From the NCBI GenBank assembly GCA_900318245.1, contig ONJT01000001.1:1-64000 (forward strand): a stretch of 64,000 nucleotides of DNA, in the 5' to 3' direction. The translations under genes and the position numbers were made by a program. Origin of the DNA: an uncultured Bacteroidales bacterium. GTDB taxonomy: Bacteria > Bacteroidota > Bacteroidia > Bacteroidales > Paludibacteraceae. Below the pieces are notes generated by a model that was given only the letters and a program-made list of their open reading frames with translations, was not told the origin of the DNA and ran no database searches. This document shows, piece after piece, positions 15,929 to 22,869 of this stretch. Position 1 is the first letter of the stretch, and each line of letters begins with the position of its first letter.

Positions 15929-16062
15929 TTCCGCGATTTATATTTGCCTATTGTAAATTACTGAAATATAGCACTTTAAGAAAATAAAAAATTATATATG
16001 GACGTGTGAGGTTTATATAAATCACCGACCAGAGACAAAAAACGCACAAAATCGCCTTCTCT
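15929..16062. other. divergent intergenic spacer
   Basis: AT-rich DNA between two divergent promoters. Part of it (around 15957-16007, ACTGAAATATAGCAC ... TTATATATGGACG) is a diverged copy of sequence at about 20474-20520. Nothing else was identified. Confidence 0.35.
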
Positions 16063-16141
16063 CTTGCATATGTCAAAAAAAAGCAGTACCTTTGCAGCTG
16101 ATTACTGACGAAATTTGTAAAAATAAGTAATTTTCGTCAGT
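16063..16141 (+). promoter_or_regulatory. promoter plus 5' hairpin before the YhcG gene
   Basis: CTTG (16063-16066), 20 bases, TACCTTTGC (16087-16095). A perfect 10-bp hairpin, ACTGACGAAA (16104-16113) with TTTCGTCAGT (16132-16141), follows at the expected 5' end of the RNA and could protect the transcript. Confidence 0.7.
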
Positions 16142-16264
16142 AGAAATGAATGGCACTATGATAAATCGAGAATCCTATCTGTCGCAACCGTTTTGCAATA
16201 TGGGAAGCAACGGTGTAACATGCCCTCAGCGAACAACGCCAACTGATGGAAAAAATAGAATACT

Positions 16265-16318
16265 CGTCCCTCTCCGAGCGGTGCTTTCGAGCACTCCGGG
16301 AAAGGAGAAAAACAAATA
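16265..16318 (+). repeat. hairpin repeat upstream of the YhcG gene, copy 1
   Basis: About 52 bases shared, at roughly 80 percent by eye, with 17529-17580. The core is a hairpin GTGCT-TTCG-AGCAC followed by an A-rich stretch. Each copy lies just upstream of a start codon. Confidence 0.65.
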
Positions 16319-16336
16319 TGAAACAAAATCCAGTTT

Positions 16337-17521
16337 ATGGCAGACAAAATAGTAAATATACAAGCCTCAACACATGTAGAAAAGGATTTTCAGCAGGTGC
16401 ATAATATTGTCGTTTTCCATCGTTCTGAAGTGGCTCGGAAAGTGAATACCGAGATGCTGCAAATGGCTTGGGAAATCGGACAATATATTTCAACTTGTAT
16501 CAAGTCTGCCGGTTGGGGAGCTAAGGTGGTAGATGAACTATCGGAATACCTGCAGCAGCAAGAACCCGGTTCCAGAGGATTTGGAAGGCGCAACTTGTAT
16601 AACATGGTGACTTTCTATGACAAATACAGCACGCCGGAGTTCTCTGAGATAGCCAAATCTTTAACCAACAGTCTTTTCGTGCAACGCAAAGCGAAATCAG
16701 AATTTGTGCAAATGCCGTCTGCACAAATGGCGGATTCGGAAATTGTGCAGATGCCGTCTGCACAAATAGAATTCGCTCCATTACCATCAATCCTTACCAT
16801 CACCACTTTCTCTAACCATTTGGAGATACTCAACCGCACACATAGCTACCAAGAGGCTGTTTTCTATATGCTCTATGCCGCTCAGCAGCAGTTGACAACT
16901 AATGAGTTACGACGCTCTATTGTCTCACAGACTTACGGCAGTATTATGAGCAAAGAGAAACAGTTCACACCTGCAATGCTGTCGCAATACCCGGGCGCAT
17001 CGTTCATGTTGAAGGACAGACTGATTCTTGATTTCCTGAACCTACCGCAAAACTTCATAGAACCCCAGTTGCACGAAGGAATTCTGAAACACATGCGGGA
17101 TTTTATCTTGGAACTGGGCAAAGACTACGTATTCATCGGTAGCGAGTATCCCGTTAAGGTCGGAGGCAGTACAAAACGCATAGACTTGCTCTTTTATAAC
17201 CGAGCGTTGCATTGCTTAGCGGCAATAGAACTGAAATCGGTGGATTTCCAAGCTGAGTTTATCAGTAAAATGGACATGTATCTGGAGGCGTTAGACAGAG
17301 ATGTAAAGAAGGCAGACGAGAACCCAAGTATAGGTATTATCCTATGCCCTTCGATAGACAAAACGATGGCAGAATACACATTGAGCCGTTCACTCAGCCC
17401 GACGATGGTGTCGGAATACCAACGCAAACTCATCCCTCGCGACGTCCTTGTCAAATCATTACACGACTATTGCCGTTTCTTAGATCAAGAAATAAACAAC
17501 AATATGATTGATCAAGAATAA
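16337..17521 (+). CDS. YhcG / DUF1016 family PD-(D/E)xK nuclease
   Basis: The 394-residue protein has the DUF1016 N-terminal helical domain (about 15-180; EIGQYISTCI, WGAKVVDELS, GFGRRNLYNM) and the C-terminal PD-(D/E)xK nuclease core, KRIDLLFYNRALHCLAAIELK (about 280-300). Family members are often near restriction systems and are proposed to cut DNA. Between the domains the motif FVQMPSAQM is repeated as IVQMPSAQI, encoded by a ~30-base tandem repeat near 16707-16770. The gene stands between two copies of a hairpin repeat. Activity is inferred from the family. Confidence 0.88.
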   Translation: MADKIVNIQASTHVEKDFQQVHNIVVFHRSEVARKVNTEMLQMAWEIGQYISTCIKSAGWGAKVVDELSEYLQQQEPGSRGFGRRNLYNMVTFYDKYSTPEFSEIAKSLTNSLFVQRKAKSEFVQMPSAQMADSEIVQMPSAQIEFAPLPSILTITTFSNHLEILNRTHSYQEAVFYMLYAAQQQLTTNELRRSIVSQTYGSIMSKEKQFTPAMLSQYPGASFMLKDRLILDFLNLPQNFIEPQLHEGILKHMRDFILELGKDYVFIGSEYPVKVGGSTKRIDLLFYNRALHCLAAIELKSVDFQAEFISKMDMYLEALDRDVKKADENPSIGIILCPSIDKTMAEYTLSRSLSPTMVSEYQRKLIPRDVLVKSLHDYCRFLDQEINNNMIDQE

Positions 17522-17528
17522 AATAAAT

Positions 17529-17580
17529 CGTCCCTCTCAGAGCGGTGCTTTCGGGCACTCTATGAAAAGAAAAAATAACA
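17529..17580 (+). repeat. hairpin repeat, copy 2
   Basis: Related to 16265-16318, with the core GTGC-TTTCGG-GCAC. It fills the gap between the YhcG stop and the next start codon. Confidence 0.65.
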
Positions 17581-17589
17581 TAGATTCAT

Positions 17590-18273
17590 ATGCAAATGAT
17601 CGATATTTTAAAACAATTTAAAGGAGTTGTTGACATACCCACCGAAAAGGAGAAATTGGATTCTCTTGATGAACAATTTCGCTTAATGGCTAAAGAACTG
17701 CTTTATGGTGGCTACTTTCTTATTGAGGGAGAAAAGCGTATATATTTAGACAATATAGAGTTTTACTATCATGAGGAAATGGCAGATGGATTGAAAGATC
17801 CTATAATGTACCATACTAATGAAAATGAAGGAAAGGGGAAAGATATTCCATATTTCGAATTAGGAAGGCTTAATCTTCATGTTTCCGGTGTTGATGTTAC
17901 ATTTGAGAATCCTGATAAACACTATCGCGCTTCTTTCCTAATTCGAGGTTTTCATATCGGCTGTAGTGCATATGATCCTCATGCATATGATTCTCATTCT
18001 ACGCATGTTTATTCTGAAATGCTTTATATGGGAGTACCATTAGGCAAATCTATTGAGATTAAATGGGTGAATGAAAAACAACCTGAAAAAGATACTTATA
18101 TTCCAAAAGGTGAGTGGAGACAGAATGTGGCAGAGTACGAATATAAAGAAGGAAAATATTCTAAAATTGAGTGCAACGAGAAGAATTTTGATTCAGACAA
18201 GTATTTTCGCTATTCCGGTCATGTGTTCAAGAAATGCCCGAGAAAATGGCGATTTAAGAAATATGATATATAA
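17590..18273 (+). CDS. uncharacterised protein, possible alkyladenine-glycosylase-like fold
   Basis: The 227-residue soluble protein has the segments RLMAKELLYGGYFLIEGEKR, IEFYYHE, DPIMYHT, GRLNLHVSGVDVTF and RASFLIRGF, in the order and spacing expected of methylpurine-DNA glycosylases (a catalytic Glu in a tyrosine-rich strand, a His/Gly segment, then an LIRA-like strand). The resemblance is by eye only, and the C-terminal 70 residues differ and are Lys-rich. If correct it would remove damaged or modified bases. A terminator follows directly. The hairpin repeat just before the ATG suggests co-transcription with the YhcG gene. Confidence 0.6.
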   Translation: MQMIDILKQFKGVVDIPTEKEKLDSLDEQFRLMAKELLYGGYFLIEGEKRIYLDNIEFYYHEEMADGLKDPIMYHTNENEGKGKDIPYFELGRLNLHVSGVDVTFENPDKHYRASFLIRGFHIGCSAYDPHAYDSHSTHVYSEMLYMGVPLGKSIEIKWVNEKQPEKDTYIPKGEWRQNVAEYEYKEGKYSKIECNEKNFDSDKYFRYSGHVFKKCPRKWRFKKYDI

Positions 18274-18277
18274 AATT

Positions 18278-18302
18278 AGAGGACATAAGTCCTCTTTTTT
18301 AT
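18278..18302 (+). terminator. intrinsic terminator
   Basis: GAGGAC (18279-18284), loop ATAA, GTCCTC (18289-18294), then eight T-rich bases. A textbook stem-loop with U-tract after the stop at 18273. Confidence 0.85.
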
Positions 18303-18348
18303 TGTTAATATCTGTTTCAAAACTTTTAACAATTTTTAACGGAAAAAA

Positions 18349-18381
18349 TTCTGTTTTCCGCGAAAAAACATATACCTTTGC
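18349..18381 (+). promoter_or_regulatory. promoter of the metalloprotease operon
   Basis: TACCTTTGC at 18373-18381 with only a weak -33 element (TTCTG at 18349-18353). The upstream part overlaps the hairpin GGAAAA/TTTTCC (18341-18359). Confidence 0.6.
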
Positions 18382-18414
18382 CGAAAAAGTTATTAACTTA
18401 AATTGCAAAGATAT

Positions 18415-19215
18415 ATGAATTTAAATCCAGTAATTATTCAACGCAAAAATTTGCGGTTAAAATTGTGGGATGACGTTCGTCCTATGAACGATGAACAGGT
18501 TAAAGCAGAGTTGATCTACATGAAGTATGGTTTCTTTGATGAAAGTGGTTTTAATCTTCCGATAGAGCCAGACACAACGCCCAAACTCTTTCATCTTTGT
18601 CAGGCAGTCAGGGAACGGCTGAATGTACATGAAAAGGTCGTATTTCAACTGGACAGCCGCGTACGTATCCAAGGTGGCTGTATTGTTTCCGGCAACGACC
18701 AATATCCGAGTATTATTCACATGTCTTCCGGAGCTGTGAATACGCTGTCTGAAGATGAGTTGAGTGTTCTTATTGGTCACGAATTAGGACATCTTATCAA
18801 TAAAGATGGAATTGTAAGTTTCTATTTCAACTTGAAATATAAGAAAGGCGGAGCACCCAAGAAAATCGCTCATCGGTTTAATGTGTATCGTCTCCTTTCC
18901 GAATTGGAAGCAGACCGATATGCGTATCTTGCGTGTGGTGACTTGGATACTTGTATCTCGTATGAATATAAAAGAATTGGCGGCATCGACATCAAAAAGT
19001 TTGGAGTGCCTGCAAATCAATTTATTGAGGGGAATCACAAACGCGTGCAAATGTTTTTCGATAGGGGACAAATAGGGAGCAATACACATCCTTATGATGC
19101 GATTAGAACGGAGGCTTTGCATATTTTTGCTACTTCAAAGAACTCTCATGAATTAAGTTCGCGGATGTACCCGCTTGTGTATTACATTGATAAGTATGCA
19201 AACGAAATAATTTAG
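18415..19215 (+). CDS. M48-type zinc metalloprotease-like protein, cytoplasmic
   Basis: The 266-residue protein has the zinc-site motif HELGH (122-126) and the downstream ELEAD (163-167), the third-ligand signature of M48/Ste24-type peptidases. Unlike HtpX or Ste24 it has no transmembrane segments or signal peptide, so it should be a soluble cytosolic enzyme. ATG 18415 is chosen over the TTG at 18403. It is the first gene of a group with a deiminase-like gene 11 bases downstream and a 63-residue gene. The domain placement suggests a regulated protease, but the substrate is unknown. Confidence 0.8.
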   Translation: MNLNPVIIQRKNLRLKLWDDVRPMNDEQVKAELIYMKYGFFDESGFNLPIEPDTTPKLFHLCQAVRERLNVHEKVVFQLDSRVRIQGGCIVSGNDQYPSIIHMSSGAVNTLSEDELSVLIGHELGHLINKDGIVSFYFNLKYKKGGAPKKIAHRFNVYRLLSELEADRYAYLACGDLDTCISYEYKRIGGIDIKKFGVPANQFIEGNHKRVQMFFDRGQIGSNTHPYDAIRTEALHIFATSKNSHELSSRMYPLVYYIDKYANEII

Positions 19216-19226
19216 GAGGGCACATT

Positions 19227-20042
19227 ATGACTAATATCGTTTGTTTTTCGCAACATCTGACCGCATATAAATGTTGGTCTAAGTTATCAGCTGCTCTCGC
19301 TCGTCAGCAAGTGGATTATGCCCTTCTTCCAAATACCAAGGATATATGGATGCGGGACTTTATGCCCGTGCAATGTACGCCGGATTATTTTGTGGCATAT
19401 CGTTATGATCCAGACTACCTTTGCGGGCAATCTCAGTACATAACTGATTGGAAGCACGTGATTGCGCCAAGTCGCCTTCCGCATGTCAATTCCGAACTTA
19501 TTCTCGATGGTGGGAATGTGATTATGTGCGGTAACAAAGTAATCTTGACAGAGAAGGTCTTCCTAGAGAACCCTTCTTTGCTACCGATGCAACTTATTTC
19601 ACGTTTGGACAAAGCATTTCAAACCGAAACGGTTATTATTCCTTGGGATCGCCATGAGCCATATGGTCATGCAGATGGAATGGTGCGTTATATAGGAAAC
19701 GGCAAAGTGTTACTTACCAATTATTACGACTTTGACAAGGGACTTCGCAAAAGACTACTTGACGCACTTCAACCTCATTTTGATGTAGTTGAGCTGCACT
19801 ATGACACACCAAGACCGCACAAATGGAACTGGGCATACATCAACTACCTGTTGACAGACGGCAAACTATTTCTTCCACGGCTTAATGTCCCCGAGGATGA
19901 ACAGGCTTGCGCACAAATCGGTTCTGCTTTAGGTGTCCCAAGTGAACATATTGAATTAGTGGATATCACAGGCGTATTAAAAAACGGAGGCGGACTAAAT
20001 TGTATTTCATGGAATGTATCATTATACGATTCAATACTATGA
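19227..20042 (+). CDS. agmatine / peptidyl-arginine deiminase-like protein
   Basis: The 271-residue protein has the PAD_porph/agmatine deiminase active-site elements: DIWMRDF (39-45), LDGGN (93-97), YGHADGM (146-152) and a Cys at 259 in GGGLNCISWN. All four catalytic positions (Asp, His, Asp, Cys) are present, so activity on an arginine or agmatine group is likely. It is shorter than typical agmatine deiminases (about 340-370 residues) and lacks a signal peptide, which argues against the secreted Porphyromonas PAD. It lies between a soluble metalloprotease and a small gene and is coupled to the latter. Confidence 0.85.
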   Translation: MTNIVCFSQHLTAYKCWSKLSAALARQQVDYALLPNTKDIWMRDFMPVQCTPDYFVAYRYDPDYLCGQSQYITDWKHVIAPSRLPHVNSELILDGGNVIMCGNKVILTEKVFLENPSLLPMQLISRLDKAFQTETVIIPWDRHEPYGHADGMVRYIGNGKVLLTNYYDFDKGLRKRLLDALQPHFDVVELHYDTPRPHKWNWAYINYLLTDGKLFLPRLNVPEDEQACAQIGSALGVPSEHIELVDITGVLKNGGGLNCISWNVSLYDSIL

Positions 20043-20230
20043 CCGATAATTTAACTTCCGATATGCATGCGGAGTTTACAATAGACACAGAGACAGAACT
20101 CAAACACAAAGCCGGTTGTGTATGGAAACTCCTAAGTTCTCATTATACTCAAGCCCAATTAGCAAGGTATTGTGCGCTTTATGGTATCACTATCGAGCAG
20201 GCACTGCAATGGAAGAAGTATTGGATATAA
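20039..20230 (+). CDS. small protein, 63 aa, coupled to the deiminase
   Basis: The ATG overlaps the deiminase stop in an ATGA junction. The 63-residue product starts MTDNLTSDMHAEFTIDTETE and continues with a helical segment (WKLLSSHYTQAQLARYCALY) and a C-terminal WKKYWI. The pattern SSHYTQAQLARYCALYGI resembles an HTH core, but the rest is too short to be sure. It could be a regulator or immunity-like partner of the two enzymes before it. Family not recognised. Confidence 0.6.
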   Translation: MTDNLTSDMHAEFTIDTETELKHKAGCVWKLLSSHYTQAQLARYCALYGITIEQALQWKKYWI

Positions 20231-20526
20231 TTATGCCATATTTGATAGTGGCGCGAGAGTGGCTTGAGAGTGGCTGATTGACAGCTACAATTTGGCGAGG
20301 GGAACAACACGCCTAAATCTTAATAATCGGAAACTTTTGAGGGACGAAAAGATGCGATTTTCGGAGTGCTATCGTCCCGTAGGTGTGCCGTAGGTGTCTC
20401 GTGCGTGGCAGGTACGCCTGTCGTGCGGGGCGGAATCTTAATAATCGGAAACTTTATATATGCGGCTTCTAAACTATTGAAATACAGCACGTTCGTAGAA
20501 GAAAAGTTTATATATGGGCGTTTTGC
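20231..20526 (+). repeat. spacer with direct repeats
   Basis: AATCTTAATAATCGGAAACT occurs twice, at about 20317 and 20434. Between and before them are shorter echoes: GAGAGTGGCT twice near 20260 and CGTAGGTGT twice near 20370. The last 50 bases resemble 15957-16007. No gene is supported here. Confidence 0.6.
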
Positions 20527-20559
20527 TTTGCATAATTCGTAAAAAAGCAGTATCTTTGC
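20527..20559 (+). promoter_or_regulatory. promoter of the TPR lipoprotein gene
   Basis: TTTG (20527-20530), 20 bases, TATCTTTGC (20551-20559). Confidence 0.75.
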
Positions 20560-20579
20560 AGAAAATTTCAAGTAAGCAG

Positions 20580-22250
20580 ATGAAAAGCAAGTTCTTAATA
20601 GGATTGATAGGGGCAATGGCTCTTTGCCTCATGAGTGCGTGCGCTAACGGGGACGTGCAGCGCGTACAAAAAGCGGAAGAGTTACTGACCGTGAACAGGG
20701 ATTCGGCAATGGCGATATTGCGCGAAGTGGTACGTCCTGACCAATTGCCGGAAGAATCGAAAGCCCTGTATTGGTTCTGCGTGGCAGACATACGCGCCAA
20801 TACCATGCAATCGCTATCCGAAGACTCCATGATCTGTTGGGCTGCGCAGTATTTCCGCGACAGGTGGCTGCAAGACGGCAAGTACGAGGATTATATGATG
20901 AAGGCGGGCATGGAGGAGGCTTTTTATTGGTGGTGGAATGATGAAAAAGAAAAGGCACAACAAGTGTTACAACGCCAACAGCAATATGCCGCGGAGATAG
21001 CAGAGAAGAAAGGCGAACATATCTGGGAAGTGATTTTGCTTCGTATATCTGCTGAACTGGCCATGCGTGATTATGATTATGAGCACGTGCGCGATTACAC
21101 GGAAGCACTCGTCCGTCTCGGTGACGAGAAAGCAATCCATCTGGACGAAGTGGCGCGTGTCTATAACGGTATGGCGATTACGTATTTCTATTTGGGCGAA
21201 TACGACAAAATGGAGGAGAGTTTTGAGAAAGCGATTGCACATACTTCGGATTCCGCATTTATTGTCAATGTGGTACGCCGTAATTATGCCGATCTGTTAG
21301 GTGAAATCGGGCAGACCGACCGCGCAATACACATGCACGAGGAACTGGCTGCTATCTATCGGGAAGGGGAGAGTTGGCTATTGGTGGAAAGCCTTTATTC
21401 CTTGTCGCGTTTGTGGCTCAACAAGGGCGATAAACAGCGTGCCGACCGCTATATGCGAGAGGCGGAAGAACTGTTTGAAACTTACCGTGCAACTATTTCT
21501 TCGCCATCCGCAGAAGCGGGTTTGTTGGCGCATCGGCAAGTGCTGAACTATGCGCTGCACGGCAACTATCAGATGATGCCTTTAGCCACGTATAACAACC
21601 AATGGCAGGAAAACGATTATATCCGTTACCGCGTGGCAGAAGCCAAAGAGCGTTCCATGAGTGACTTGCGCGAACAAGTGCTGCGACAGAAGTTGGCAAA
21701 GCAGCGGCAAACGGTACTCCTCGTTGGACTTGTGTGCGTGGTCTTGGGCTTATGCCTGTTGCTTGTCTATCTGTACCGCCGCCGTCAACGGTTGCTTTTG
21801 GAGAAAGAGGAAGAAATAGAGACCCTGCGTAATATGTTGGTGTCAGCAGATAAACCGGCCGATAAGGAAAGTGTGCGCAAACTGATGTTGCTGCAATTGG
21901 GTGTCATCAAAACGATTGCAGGGACCCCCACCGAGGCCAACCAACAACTGCTTGCACGCCTCATGGCGTTGAATGAGGAAACCGCCAATGCCCTCATCGA
22001 CTGGTCAAGCATTTACCAAACCATCGATCTTGTTTATGACGGTTTCTATACACGTCTTGTGCAGAAATATGGAAATGTGTTGAACGAAAAGGAACTGCAA
22101 CTTTGTTGTTTGCTCAAAGCCGATTTCTCCACCAAGGAGATCAACATGCTCACTCGTCAAAGTCTCCAAACCATCTACCAACGTAAGACCCAAGTCCGTC
22201 AGAAACTCAATCTCGCCGAAGCCGAAGACATCATAACGGCTATATTATAA
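20580..22250 (+). CDS. TPR lipoprotein with transmembrane segment and LuxR-like C-terminus
   Basis: The 556-residue protein starts with a signal and lipobox (LMSAC, Cys21). About 350 residues of TPR-like helices follow, then a transmembrane helix at about 378-398 followed by RRRQ, a short coiled coil, and a C-terminal helical domain. That domain ends LNEKELQLCCLLKADFSTKE then INMLTRQSLQTIYQRKTQVR, which is like a LuxR/GerE HTH. This layout is common in Bacteroidales, where it is thought to link envelope sensing to regulation. The internal start at 20580 is chosen because it begins the signal peptide. A strong promoter precedes it. Confidence 0.8.
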   Translation: MKSKFLIGLIGAMALCLMSACANGDVQRVQKAEELLTVNRDSAMAILREVVRPDQLPEESKALYWFCVADIRANTMQSLSEDSMICWAAQYFRDRWLQDGKYEDYMMKAGMEEAFYWWWNDEKEKAQQVLQRQQQYAAEIAEKKGEHIWEVILLRISAELAMRDYDYEHVRDYTEALVRLGDEKAIHLDEVARVYNGMAITYFYLGEYDKMEESFEKAIAHTSDSAFIVNVVRRNYADLLGEIGQTDRAIHMHEELAAIYREGESWLLVESLYSLSRLWLNKGDKQRADRYMREAEELFETYRATISSPSAEAGLLAHRQVLNYALHGNYQMMPLATYNNQWQENDYIRYRVAEAKERSMSDLREQVLRQKLAKQRQTVLLVGLVCVVLGLCLLLVYLYRRRQRLLLEKEEEIETLRNMLVSADKPADKESVRKLMLLQLGVIKTIAGTPTEANQQLLARLMALNEETANALIDWSSIYQTIDLVYDGFYTRLVQKYGNVLNEKELQLCCLLKADFSTKEINMLTRQSLQTIYQRKTQVRQKLNLAEAEDIITAIL

Positions 22251-22320
22251 GAAGATTTATTCTCCGCCGCTTTGCTTTGTCGATTATCTCGCTCCGCTCA
22301 GATTTTTTCCTTTAAATAAA

Positions 22321-22353
22321 TTTGCGTATGTGGGATTTTTTGTGTACCTTTGC
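22321..22353 (+). promoter_or_regulatory. promoter of the beta-helix pair
   Basis: TTTG (22321-22324), 20 bases, TACCTTTGC (22345-22353). The spacer contains the shared element GTATGTGGGATTTTTTGTG, also found before 24916 and, in variant form, before 42193. Confidence 0.8.
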
Positions 22354-22450
22354 AGCCGTAAAAAATGGCACGATAATTGTTGTGTATAGTTGATTTCTTT
22401 AATGTGCCTTGGAAAGGCAAGGGTTCGGCCCGATAATATTCCACGAGTAT

Positions 22451-22855
22451 ATGAGAAAACTGATTTTAATGTTCCTGCTGGTGTGCGCCGGGATGGTGCA
22501 GGCAGAAGAGTACGCGTACTTGGTATTCACCAATACGGAAGGTACGCAGACGGCCCTGACGGTGACCAATCTGACGATCACGGTCAATGGTGCGCAGTTA
22601 GACGTGACGAATGACGACGGCACGGTGAATTTCTCGTTGACCGAACTGGCATCGATGCAGTTCCGTACGGAAGGCGGTGAATTGGCAGCCGTAGAGAACG
22701 TGCTGGACGGAGACGCTCCGGTGCGCGTGTTCAGCATCTTAGGCACCTCTCTCGGTGAGTTCGAGAACCTGGTACAGGCAGCAAGCAGCCTCACGCACGG
22801 CGTGTATATCATCACCGATGGTAAACGCTCCGTGAAAATCAATATTCAGAAATGA
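22451..22855 (+). CDS. secreted protein, 134 aa, with T9SS-like C-terminal segment
   Basis: The product has a signal peptide (MRKLILMFLLVCAGMVQA) and a ~115-residue mature part. The first half (AYLVFTNTEGTQTALTVTNL) is beta-rich. The end, HGVYIITDGKRSVKINIQK, resembles a type IX secretion sorting segment (GVYIv...K..vKi). ATG 22451 begins the signal peptide. Its stop overlaps the MKGG start of the next frame, so the two genes are co-translated. A role as small partner or anchor of the beta-helix protein is inferred. Confidence 0.7.
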   Translation: MRKLILMFLLVCAGMVQAEEYAYLVFTNTEGTQTALTVTNLTITVNGAQLDVTNDDGTVNFSLTELASMQFRTEGGELAAVENVLDGDAPVRVFSILGTSLGEFENLVQAASSLTHGVYIITDGKRSVKINIQK

Positions 22856-22869
22856 AAGGAGGAACGGAT

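Noticed and set aside
16146-16352. Open frame of 68 codons between the promoter and the YhcG gene
   Set aside because: It runs through a dispersed hairpin repeat and 16 bases into the next gene, and the product has no family resemblance. It is treated as leader.
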